Shown: positions 1 to 5,533, numbered from the stretch's first letter. The stretch is DNA of 11,691 nucleotides from Janthinobacterium lividum (GCA_945864765.1 CAMBDR010000060.1:1-11691); one strand, 5' to 3'. The notes: a model not told the origin generated them from the letters alone. A program made the numbers and translations.

Positions 1-133
1 TGCCCAAGCCGAGGAACAGGAAGAATCGGATAACGGTGCCATGTTGCAGCGTGTCGTTGTTGTGCAAGATAATTTGCTGGCCTTAGGTCTACACAACATC
101 AACGATTGGCTAAAAGCTGCGGAACGCCCATAA
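1..133 (+). CDS. 3' end of an unidentified protein gene (partial)
   Basis: An open frame enters from the left edge (first full codon at base 2) and ends at TAA 131-133, giving 43 residues. The visible tail begins with an acidic stretch (AQAEEQEESDNG) and continues into a hydrophobic, probably folded segment ending NINDWLKAAERP. I do not recognise the family. There is no membrane segment or cysteine motif. It ends 55 bp before the toxin gene on the same strand, with duplicated TATAAT elements in between, so it is probably a separate transcription unit. It could also be a chance open frame, but amino-acid composition and the natural stop favour a real gene. Confidence 0.5.
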   Translation, partial: AQAEEQEESDNGAMLQRVVVVQDNLLALGLHNINDWLKAAERP

Positions 134-141
134 TTCAAAAC

Positions 142-188
142 ACTTATAATTTCCACCCAAACCCCGTCAATGACGTATAATCCACCCC
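142..188 (+). promoter_or_regulatory. Duplicated TATAAT-CCACCC element: probable higBA promoter/operator
   Basis: Two copies of AC(T/G)TATAAT(TT)CCACCC lie at 142-158 and 173-187, with their TATAAT boxes at 145-150 and 176-181, 31 bp (about three helical turns) apart. Neither has a convincing -35 box. The second TATAAT would place the transcript start at about 187-189, on the higB ATG itself. No Shine-Dalgarno sequence precedes that ATG. The repeat could be a tandem promoter, or a binding site for the HigA antitoxin; autoregulation by antitoxin is usual for this family. The role here is inferred. Confidence 0.5.
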
Positions 189-509
189 ATGTACACGATC
201 ATCGAAACCCCAATATTCAGTGCGGACGCCAAACGTATTTGGTCCGAAGACGAACGCGGTGAGTTTTGTGCATGGCTCGCACAAAATCCACTTGCTGGTG
301 ATGTCATCCCTTGTAGCGGGGGCTGCCGTAAGGTACGCTGGGCACGATCCGGCATGGGCAAACGAGGTTGTACAAGAGTCATTTATTTTAATCGGCTGGA
401 AAATGGCGTTATCTACCTGCTGGTAATTTACGCCAAAGCAGTGCAGGAAAATATTCCTGCGCACTTGCTCAAAGCCATCAAGGGAGTAATCGAACATGAC
501 AACGAATGA
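189..509 (+). CDS. higB: RelE/HigB-family type II toxin
   Basis: This 106-residue protein has the size and layout of RelE/HigB-like toxins, which as a family are ribosome-dependent mRNA interferases. The visible marks are an N-terminal ETPIFSADAKRIWSEDE segment, the central basic stretch GCRKVRWARSGMGKRG (about residues 45-60), a following beta strand RVIYFNRLENGVIYLLVIYAK, and a short C-terminal helix. The GMGKRGCTRVIYF pattern matches the RelE-like group paired with XRE antitoxins of COG2944 type. ATG 189 has no Shine-Dalgarno and lies 7 bases past a TATAAT box, so the message may be leaderless. The gene overlaps the antitoxin gene by 14 bp, so the two are translationally coupled. Toxin-first order fits HigBA. 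Toxicity is not shown by sequence. Confidence 0.85.
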   Translation: MYTIIETPIFSADAKRIWSEDERGEFCAWLAQNPLAGDVIPCSGGCRKVRWARSGMGKRGCTRVIYFNRLENGVIYLLVIYAKAVQENIPAHLLKAIKGVIEHDNE

Positions 510-783
510 ATTCATGACAGGCGAAGAACTGGGTGAAAAATTATTGGCCTCGGTCAAGCAAATGAAAGCAGGTTTGGGCGAGGTTGTGTATTCCCCGGTC
601 TTGCTGGCCCGCCAAAAATCAAATTTATCGCAAACCCAATTTGCGGCACTCCTCGGCGTATCGGTGCGTACCTTGCAAGAATGGGAGCAAGGGCGACGCC
701 AACCTTCGCGTGCAGCTAAAACATTGTTGCGTGTGGCCATGGCGCACCCCAATGTATTGCGTGAATTGGTAGAAAGTTGTTAA
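496..783 (+). CDS. higA: XRE-family antitoxin HigA
   Basis: This 95-residue protein carries a Cro/C1-type helix-turn-helix at about residues 35-85. The run QTQFAALLGVSVRTLQEWEQ gives the two DNA-contacting helices, and GRRQPSRAAKTLLRVA follows. The roughly 35 N-terminal residues (MTTNEFMTGEELGEKLL) are probably the part that meets the toxin. In the family the antitoxin binds and neutralises HigB and represses its own promoter. ATG 496 is preceded by AGGGAG about nine bases upstream, a good ribosome site in contrast to the toxin, which would favour antitoxin output. The duplicated element at 142-188 is the natural candidate operator. A second in-frame ATG seven codons in is possible but less well placed. 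Confidence 0.87.
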   Translation: MTTNEFMTGEELGEKLLASVKQMKAGLGEVVYSPVLLARQKSNLSQTQFAALLGVSVRTLQEWEQGRRQPSRAAKTLLRVAMAHPNVLRELVESC

Positions 784-887
784 TCGCCGCCACACTCTGT
801 TTGCCAAGCGCACGAATCGTGGGGTAGCACTTGTCCACTCCCCAGGTGGCATGCATCACCGCACAAAATCTATACCATACCAGCAAA

Positions 888-935
888 ACCACTTCAATAT
901 TTTTCAATACCACTTAAATACCTGTTGACAACCAC
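888..935 (+). repeat. Helically phased ACCAC direct repeats upstream of the nag promoter
   Basis: ACCAC occurs at 888-892, 909-913 and 931-935, steps of 21 and 22 bp, or about two helical turns. The first two copies extend to CCACTT(C/A)AATA (889-899 and 910-920). Related ACCAG copies flank the set at 879-883 and 954-958. The third copy lies between the -35 and -10 boxes. Such phasing suggests sites for a regulator bound on one face of the DNA, possibly the GntR protein encoded downstream; which protein binds is unknown. Confidence 0.4.
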
Positions 936-953
936 ATCAGGTCTGCCTATAGT
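925..953 (+). promoter_or_regulatory. Sigma70-type promoter of the nag operon
   Basis: TTGACA (925-930) and TATAGT (948-953) are separated by exactly 17 bp, a near-consensus housekeeping promoter. The expected start is near 960, giving a leader of about 75 nt before nagK. An interrupted dyad C(A/T)GGT-N11-ACC(A/T)G at 938-958 covers the -10 box and could be an operator. Such a strong core promoter would need repression, which fits the repressor-type gene two cistrons downstream. Confidence 0.75.
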
Positions 954-969
954 ACCAGCTACAGTCCCG

Positions 970-997
970 GCGGCAATGCCAATTTCGGCATCGCCGC
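970..997 (+). other. Strong stem-loop in the nagK leader
   Basis: GCGGC-A-ATGCC pairs with GGCAT-C-GCCGC around the six-base loop AATTTC, giving ten pairs with one A.C mismatch. It starts about 10 nt after the predicted transcript start and ends 38 nt before the nagK ATG. No U-run follows, so it is not an intrinsic terminator. It may stabilise the mRNA 5' end or act in post-transcriptional control. I match it to no known riboswitch class. Confidence 0.55.
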
Positions 998-1035
998 GCG
1001 TCCCAAACACACTAAAATAAAGCGAAACAGCAAGC

Positions 1036-1938
1036 ATGCAAACATTGAGCGAATTTTGGATAGGCGTAGATGGCGGCGGCACCGGTACACGGGTGCGCTT
1101 GCAGCACGCCAATGGCAGCGTGCTCAGCCATGGCCACGCCGGGCCTTCTGGCTTGATGCATGGTGCCAAGGCCGCCTGGAGCGCCATCGATGCAGCCATC
1201 AACATCGCCTTTGAACAAGCCAACCTGAACCGCCCCGCTACTGCCAACATCGCACTCGGGCTGGGGCTGGCGGGCGTACACAACCCACAATGGGCCGCCG
1301 ATTTTATTGCACAAGACCCCGGCTACGCGCTGCTGGTACTGGAAACCGATGCCTTTACCACCCTCTTGGGCGCGCACCAGGGCAAGGCTGGCGCAATTGT
1401 GGCGCTGGGCACTGGCAGCGTGGGCGAGGCCCTGCTGCCCGACCAAAGCCGGCGCGAGGTGGGCGGCTGGGGCTTTCCGGCAGGCGATGAAGCCAGCGGC
1501 GCATGGCTTGGTTTGCGCGCGGTCGCCCACGCCCAGCAAACACTCGACGGACGCAGCGCTGCCACCCCCTTCTCCAAAGCCGTGTTGGCTGCCTGCGGCG
1601 GCAACCGAGCCAGCTTTTTTGCCTGGTTAAGCCAGGCCAACCAAACCCGCTATGCGCAACTGGCACCCATCGTCATTCACCACGCCCGAAGTAACGCCGC
1701 CGCACAGGAAATGATGCGCCTGGCTGGCCAGGAAGCCGGAAAAATCGCCATGGCACTCGACCCAAGCGGCCAATTACCGCTGGCCTTATGCGGCGGCCTG
1801 GCCAGCGCCATACAAGCTTATTTACCCCCTGCGATTCTGGCCCGCCTGGTGCCCGCCCATGACGATGCAGTCGGCGGTGCCCTGCATTTGGTCCGCAGCC
1901 ACAATACGCAGCCACAGAAAGACACCCACCCATGTTAA
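1036..1938 (+). CDS. nagK: N-acetylglucosamine kinase, BadF/BadG/BcrA/BcrD ATPase family
   Basis: The 300-residue protein is an ASKHA-fold sugar kinase, predicted to make GlcNAc-6-phosphate from cytosolic GlcNAc and ATP. It shows the phosphate-1 loop VDGGGTGT at residues 11-18, a second-domain phosphate-2 loop ALGTGSVGEAL near residue 125, the family signature GGWGFPAGDEASGAWLG just after it, and an adenosine-type loop LALCGGLASAI towards the C-terminus. Length is normal. ATG 1036 fits the usual N-terminus, but the ribosome site (AGCGAAACAGCAAGC) is weak. It is the first gene of the operon and its 3' end overlaps the regulator gene by 7 bp (ATGTTAA). With nagA two genes on, the GlcNAc assignment is likely. 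Glucosamine or another amino sugar as substrate cannot be excluded. Confidence 0.85.
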   Translation: MQTLSEFWIGVDGGGTGTRVRLQHANGSVLSHGHAGPSGLMHGAKAAWSAIDAAINIAFEQANLNRPATANIALGLGLAGVHNPQWAADFIAQDPGYALLVLETDAFTTLLGAHQGKAGAIVALGTGSVGEALLPDQSRREVGGWGFPAGDEASGAWLGLRAVAHAQQTLDGRSAATPFSKAVLAACGGNRASFFAWLSQANQTRYAQLAPIVIHHARSNAAAQEMMRLAGQEAGKIAMALDPSGQLPLALCGGLASAIQAYLPPAILARLVPAHDDAVGGALHLVRSHNTQPQKDTHPC

Positions 1939-2666
1939 TTGAACTCGATCGGTTTAAACCCAACCCCGACAGCATCACGCCACTATATTTGCAATTGGCC
2001 GATAAACTCTCGGAAGCCATTTCGCGCGGGCTATGGAAACCCAACGAAGCGCTGCCTTCCGAGCGCATGTTGTCCGAGCATTTGGCGCTCTCACGCGTGA
2101 CCGCACGTAAAGCGATTGACATGCTGTGCGAACGCGGCATGCTCACCCGCAAACGCGGCTCGGGCACCTATATTACGCCCAAGCTGGAACAACCCCTGTC
2201 GCGCCTGTCCAGCTTTAGCGAAGAATTGCAATTGCGCGGCTTTGTCGCAGGTTCCCGGTGGATCAAGCGCGAAACCGGGGTGGCTACGCCGGAAGAATTA
2301 CTGGCGCTGGGCTTGTCACCCAATACCTTTGTGGCACGCTTGAAGCGCTTGCGCACTGCCGACGCCATGGTGATGGCGATTGAAACCTCCACCCTGCCCC
2401 TGCAATACCTGCCCAACCCCGACCTGGTGACCGATTCACTCTACGGTTTTTTGGAAACACGCGGCTTTTTACCGGCCCGCGCACTGCAACATATCCGCGC
2501 CATTAACGCCAGCGCGGAACAGGCGCGGCTGGCAGGCATCCGCCCCGGCATGGCAATGTTGCATATCACCCGCGTTGGCTACCTGGAAAACGGCAGCGCC
2601 ATGGAGCTGACCCATTCCTGGTGCCGCAGCGATTATTATGAATTTGTAGCGGAGTCGCGTCGATGA
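1932..2666 (+). CDS. nagR: GntR-family (HutC/UTRA) transcriptional regulator of the nag genes
   Basis: The 244-residue protein has an N-terminal winged helix of GntR type at about residues 15-80. ALPSERMLSEHLALSRVTAR is the helix-turn-helix, and KRGSGTYI is the wing. A UTRA effector domain occupies about 95-240 and ends MELTHSWCRSDYYEF, the usual close of this domain. NagR, YvoA and DasR, in the same family, sense GlcNAc-6-P or GlcN-6-P and release their operators, so repression of the operon promoter is the likely role. Start ATG 1932 overlaps the nagK stop and the 3' end overlaps nagA by 4 bp (ATGA), so all three are coupled. Its position inside the operon predicts autoregulation. Ligand and operator are inferred. 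Confidence 0.85.
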   Translation: MLIELDRFKPNPDSITPLYLQLADKLSEAISRGLWKPNEALPSERMLSEHLALSRVTARKAIDMLCERGMLTRKRGSGTYITPKLEQPLSRLSSFSEELQLRGFVAGSRWIKRETGVATPEELLALGLSPNTFVARLKRLRTADAMVMAIETSTLPLQYLPNPDLVTDSLYGFLETRGFLPARALQHIRAINASAEQARLAGIRPGMAMLHITRVGYLENGSAMELTHSWCRSDYYEFVAESRR

Positions 2667-3868
2667 AAATTATGCAGCAAAATCAGCAGCAAAATCGGCA
2701 GAAAAATCAGCAAAACCAGCAACAAACCATTCACGGCAACGTGCTCACACCCCAGGGCTGGCGCAATGGCGCTTTGATTTTCAACGAACATATCCTGGAT
2801 ATTTTGGGCGATTCGGTCAACCCGGCCATCAATGAAGACGATTATATTTTGCCCGGCTTTGTCGATCTGCATGTGCATGGCGGCGGCGGCAAAGACACCA
2901 TGCAAGCTGGCGATGCGGTGCATCATATCGCGCAAACCCATGCCCGCCATGGCACCACCAGCTTGCTGGCCACCACCATGACCGCACCACTGGCCGATAT
3001 TGAAGTGGCCCTCGCCGCCATCGGCATGGCCTGCAAACATCGGCGCAGCCAAAGCGCACGCATTTTGGGTGCGCATCTGGAAGGCCCGTATATCAGCGCC
3101 GAAAAGCTCGGCGCGCAACCCGCTTATGCCTGTATCGCCCATATCGAAGAAATCCAACACCTGGCCACCCTCGCCCCTTTGCGCCTGATCACGGTTGCGC
3201 CCGAAATTGAAGGGCATCAGGAATTGATCCGCGCAATCAGCCAGGCTGGCATGCGGGTGCAACTGGGCCACACCGAAGGCAGCTATGAAGAGGGCGTGGC
3301 CGCGCTACGCCACGGTGCAAGCGGCTTTACCCATTTATTCAATGCCATGACCGGTTTTCATCACCGCCAACCGGGCATGGTAGGGGCTGCCCTGGCCCAT
3401 GCCGAGTATGCAGAAATCATCCCCGATTTATTACACGTTCATCCGGGTGCGATTAAAGCCGCATTACGCGCCATTCCGCGCCTGTTTTGCGTCACCGATT
3501 CCACCGCCGCCACCGGCATGCCGGACGGGCCGTATATGCTGGGCCGCGTGCAAGTACACAAATGCATGGGCGGGGTACGGCTGGCCGATGGCACCCTGGC
3601 CGGCAGTACCTTAACCATGGATCAGGCGCTACGCAACCTGGTATCACTGGGTTTGGATCTGGCCGATGCCTCACGCCGGGTTTCCACCCATGCGGCCGAT
3701 TATTTGGGCCTGAACGACCGGGGCCGCCTGGTGCCCGGTGCCATGGCGGACATGGTGGTACTGGATCGACATTTGGAACTGAAAGCTGTCTATATCGAAG
3801 GAGAAAGAATTGACCTCACCAACAATAACCCCACTGACATCAGCGCGCTCACTGATGCGCCTACCTGA
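2663..3868 (+). CDS. nagA: N-acetylglucosamine-6-phosphate deacetylase
   Basis: This amidohydrolase removes acetate from GlcNAc-6-P to give GlcN-6-P in the cytosol. Visible active-site parts are the DLHVHGGGG metal motif (His70, His72), LEGPY (Glu140), LGHTEGS (His203), THLFNAM (His224) and VTDSTAATG with the catalytic Asp279. At 401 residues it is somewhat long. The excess is an N-terminal Gln/Asn-rich tract (residues 5-21) that NagA proteins do not usually have. ATG 2663 is preceded by GGAG eight bases upstream and overlaps the regulator stop, so the tract should be translated. At the other end, the last few codons (from about 3856) lie beyond a deletion junction and derive from the adjacent broken SIS gene, so the native C-terminus was probably slightly different. 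The catalytic core looks intact. Confidence 0.93.
   Translation: MKIMQQNQQQNRQKNQQNQQQTIHGNVLTPQGWRNGALIFNEHILDILGDSVNPAINEDDYILPGFVDLHVHGGGGKDTMQAGDAVHHIAQTHARHGTTSLLATTMTAPLADIEVALAAIGMACKHRRSQSARILGAHLEGPYISAEKLGAQPAYACIAHIEEIQHLATLAPLRLITVAPEIEGHQELIRAISQAGMRVQLGHTEGSYEEGVAALRHGASGFTHLFNAMTGFHHRQPGMVGAALAHAEYAEIIPDLLHVHPGAIKAALRAIPRLFCVTDSTAATGMPDGPYMLGRVQVHKCMGGVRLADGTLAGSTLTMDQALRNLVSLGLDLADASRRVSTHAADYLGLNDRGRLVPGAMADMVVLDRHLELKAVYIEGERIDLTNNNPTDISALTDAPT
2675..2725 (+). repeat. Imperfect 9-12 bp tandem repeat encoding a Gln/Asn tract
   Basis: Units of the type AAAATCAGCAGC recur four to five times with small changes (CAGCAAAATCAG, CAGCAAAATCGG, CAGAAAAATCAG, CAAAACCAGCAA). They encode 17 residues, nearly all Gln or Asn, at the start of NagA. 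The unit structure suggests growth by replication slippage, and the copy number may vary between strains. Confidence 0.7.
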
Positions 3869-4226
3869 TCATGGCGCGTTTGGGCAGAATCGTCGCATCC
3901 TTGCCAATATCGCTGGTGACGCTGTATAAGTCGCCGCTGATCACGCGAGACACGCTCACCATCGCCATTTCGCAATCGGGCCAAAGCCCGGACGTGGTGC
4001 TGCCGATGCGCTATTTCCGTGAAGGCGGGGCCACCACGGTGGCTCTCGTGAATGATGCCAAATCGCCGCTGGCAGAACAAGCCGAGTGGTGCTTGCCACT
4101 GCACGCCGGGCCAGAATTGAGCGTGGCCGCCACCAAAAGCTTTATTTGCAGTTTAACCGCCAGCGCGCGATGGCATACGCCTTTGCTGACACAAGCGCAT
4201 ACCAGCATTTATTCCAACAAAACTAG
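3810..4226 (+). pseudogene. Remnant of a double-SIS aminosugar isomerase/deaminase gene (AgaS/GlmS-like)
   Basis: Family members are about 330-350 residues with two SIS domains and act on phosphorylated amino sugars, typically GlcN-6-P to Fru-6-P. Here a TTG at 3810 sits six bases after a perfect AAGGAG inside the nagA 3' end and opens a normal-looking N-terminus (MTSPTITPLTSARSLM). That frame stops at 3929 after 39 codons. In another frame, with no start for its upstream part, homology resumes at CAYLIMARLGRIVASLP (from 3856) and continues through VTLYKSPL, the phosphosugar-loop motif ISQSGQSPD and SVAATKSFICSLTA to about 4160. The first-domain N-terminal segment, including the usual RGSSDHA motif, is therefore missing through an out-of-frame deletion. 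The whole second SIS domain is absent too. After 4158 a third frame reads QRAMAYAFADTSAYQHLFQQ and stops at 4226, perhaps the tail of another lost gene. A product starting at ATG 3871 would lack both ends and is unlikely to work. Confidence 0.82.
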
Positions 4227-4262
4227 CGGATTCCAATACATCGAAATGCCCGATATGAAACA

Positions 4263-4300
4263 AAAAACCCGCGTCTCTGCTACGAGAATCGCGGGTTTTT
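4263..4300 (+). terminator. Intrinsic, probably bidirectional terminator at the end of the nag region
   Basis: AAAAACCCGCG (4263-4273) pairs perfectly with CGCGGGTTTTT (4290-4300). TCTC/GAGA extends the stem inside, with a two-base bulge. An A-run on the left and a T-run on the right let it act on both strands. On the plus strand it closes the nag operon and its pseudogene tail. On the minus strand it would catch read-through from the tRNA side. Confidence 0.8.
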
Positions 4301-4504
4301 GTACGGTTTTACACTTCTTAAAACAAGGGTGTGATCGCCATGCACGGGGATTTGATTTCTTTCGACTATAAAAAAAGGGAGAGCTACGGTAGCCAATGCC
4401 TTGGCGGTGCTTGCCAGGGGGACAATGTGGTGACCGCCATGGTTCTGGACGGTGGTGGCACCCACTAATTCGCCGAATAGCAATACATCAGCTTGGACGC
4501 TAAA
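4301..4504. other. Intergenic stretch between two related terminators, no convincing gene
   Basis: I see no supported gene here. Small open frames exist on both strands: plus 4340-4468, 42 codons, with AAGGGTG upstream; minus, running from about 4510 into the left terminator. Neither shows a family motif I trust. The region contains inverted repeats, GCTAC-G-GTAGC at 4383-4393 and TGGCGGT/ACCGCCA at 4402-4408 and 4433-4439, so it can fold as RNA. It could be decayed coding sequence or a structured transcript. Confidence 0.35.
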
Positions 4505-4510
4505 AAACAA

Positions 4511-4546
4511 AAAACCCGCGTTCCCACTGGGAGAAACACGGGTTTT
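4511..4546 (-). terminator. Intrinsic terminator of tRNA-Ser
   Basis: Read on the minus strand, AAAACCCG pairs with CGGGTTTT and an inner TCCC/GGGA stem closes a three-base loop. The 3' arm then runs into TTTTTTGTTTTTT, a strong U-tract in that direction; on the plus strand the T-run is only four bases. It lies about 33 bp past the tRNA 3' end. Seventeen bases (4505-4521) are identical to 4258-4274 in the terminator further left. Confidence 0.8.
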
Positions 4547-4578
4547 AAGACTTCTTTGGACTCATTGATACCAAATTC

Positions 4579-4668
4579 TGGCGGAAGCTGTGAGATTCGA
4601 ACTCACGGAGGACTCGCATCCTCGCCAGTTTTCAAGACTGGTGCATTCAACCGCTCTGCCAAGCTTCC
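4579..4668 (-). tRNA. tRNA-Ser, anticodon UGA
   Basis: The minus strand folds as a complete 90-nt class II tRNA. The acceptor arm pairs GGAAGCT with AGCTTCC, followed by discriminator G and an encoded CCA (4579-4581). The D-loop contains GCAGAGCGGTTGAATGC. The anticodon stem ACCAG/CTGGC-type arm holds loop CTTGAAA with anticodon TGA. A long variable arm (GAGGATGCGAGTCCTC) follows, then the T-arm with GTTCGAATC. The long variable arm and UGA anticodon identify serine, reading UCA and other UCN codons. It has its own promoter and terminator. No second copy of its 3' end, as expected for an integration scar, is visible in the window. Confidence 0.96.
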
Positions 4669-4679
4669 TGTGAAGGCGA

Positions 4680-4708
4680 ATTATACCTAAATTCAGGCAT
4701 AATTCCAG
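4680..4708 (-). promoter_or_regulatory. Promoter of tRNA-Ser
   Basis: On the minus strand a perfect TATAAT (4685-4680) lies 11 bp before the mature tRNA 5' end. A weak CTGGAA at 4708-4703, 17 bp upstream, may be the -35. TTCGCC follows the -10 box as a GC-rich discriminator, the usual mark of stable-RNA promoters under stringent control. The leader would be only about five bases. Confidence 0.65.
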
Positions 4709-4726
4709 CGGCGAGGCTAAAATTTT

Positions 4727-4742
4727 CTTGCCATCACGCAAG
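4727..4742 (-). terminator. Weak hairpin after the thioesterase gene
   Basis: On the minus strand CTTGC-GTGATG-GCAAG is followed by AAAATTTT, starting 11 bp past the stop of the thioesterase gene. The stem is only 5 bp and the U-run is interrupted by A residues, so termination would be leaky and some operon transcripts may run into tRNA-Ser. Confidence 0.3.
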
Positions 4743-4753
4743 CGAGCCCTGTT

Positions 4754-5497
4754 TTACCGTGGCAAATACGGCCGCAACTGTGCCAATACCGCTGTTTGCA
4801 CCTCTCGCGCCTCGGTATTAATGAAAAAATGCCCGCCCTCAAACCATTTCACATTAAACGCGCCAGTGGTCTCTTTTTTCCAATCATTGACTTGGTCTTC
4901 ATTGACCCTGTCATCCTCCCAGCCGGAAAATACCGTCAGCGGTAACGACAGTAAAGGCATGGGCCGATATTGCCAGTTTTCCACCAAGGAAAAGTCAGCA
5001 CGAATCATCGGACAAGCCATTTCCATCAACTCCCGATGAGCCAATACCTCGGGCGGCGTGCCATTGAATTTACCTAATTCCTTGATCAATTCCTCATTCG
5101 ACATTAAATGCAAATTTTTGGATCGCGTGCGATTTTGCGGCGCACTGGAGCCAGAAGCAATTAAATGCACTGGCTGCGGCAAATGCTGCAACTGACAATA
5201 GCGCGCTACTTCAAACGACAATAAGGCCCCCAAACTATGCCCAAAAAAGGCAAACGGCATATTGTTTTGGCTGGCGATGACTTTCGCAATCACGGGCACC
5301 AGCTCTTGCATATCGTTGTACAAGGGCTCCATCATACGCGTACCGCGACCGGGCAACTGGATCGCACAAACTTCAATCTTCGGCCCTAATACCGCTTGCC
5401 ACGAACGAAATATAACGGCGCTCCCGCCTGCATAGGCAAAACAAAATAACCGCAATTTGTGGCTGGGTGCCGGATGATGCAATAACCAGTTCTTCAT
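4754..5497 (-). CDS. Type II thioesterase, alpha/beta hydrolase (GrsT/RifR type)
   Basis: The 247-residue protein is an alpha/beta hydrolase of the TEII group, which in known systems frees mis-primed or stalled acyl groups from carrier proteins of NRPS and PKS enzymes. Seen are the LFCFAYAGGSA oxyanion region (residues 17-27), QLPGRGTR (47-54), the nucleophile GHSLG with Ser88, the family segment KFNGTPPEVLAHRELME followed by MIRADFSLVENW (about 143-175), the acidic residue in SGWEDDRV (Asp195 or Asp196) and the catalytic His223 in EGGHFF. I chose ATG 5497 because GGAG lies seven bases upstream; a TTG at 5503 would be too close to it. It follows hemW by 36 bp on the same strand and looks like the last gene of that operon. 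No carrier protein or synthase is visible, so its partner must lie outside. Confidence 0.88.
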   Translation of the reverse strand: MKNWLLHHPAPSHKLRLFCFAYAGGSAVIFRSWQAVLGPKIEVCAIQLPGRGTRMMEPLYNDMQELVPVIAKVIASQNNMPFAFFGHSLGALLSFEVARYCQLQHLPQPVHLIASGSSAPQNRTRSKNLHLMSNEELIKELGKFNGTPPEVLAHRELMEMACPMIRADFSLVENWQYRPMPLLSLPLTVFSGWEDDRVNEDQVNDWKKETTGAFNVKWFEGGHFFINTEAREVQTAVLAQLRPYLPR

Positions 5498-5533
5498 TCT
5501 CAAACTCCATGATCTCTGACAGGTTGAATCGAC

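Noticed and set aside
144..752. 202-codon open frame on the minus strand opposite higBA
   Set aside because: It lies antisense to two overlapping genes with clear family features, and has no motif or ribosome site of its own.
812..856. Possible terminator after higBA (TGGGG...CCCCA and CCAC...GTGG pairings)
   Set aside because: The stems are short, alternative pairings conflict, and no T-run follows; too weak to call.
1012..1539. 175-codon minus-strand open frame over the start of nagK
   Set aside because: It is antisense to the well-supported kinase and has no recognisable domain.
4340..4468. 42-codon plus-strand frame preceded by AAGGGTG
   Set aside because: It is short, shows no motif, and lies in a stretch rich in inverted repeats; a real small gene is possible but cannot be supported.
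4280..4510. 76-codon minus-strand frame with HGGHHIVPLAST and VHGDHTL, faintly like a PAAR protein fragment
   Set aside because: The resemblance is only a few Gly/His positions. It starts in one terminator and ends in the other, and has no ribosome site.
4579..4668. tRNA-Ser as an island integration site
   Set aside because: No integrase gene and no second copy of the tRNA 3' end is visible in the window, so there is no evidence for an att pair.
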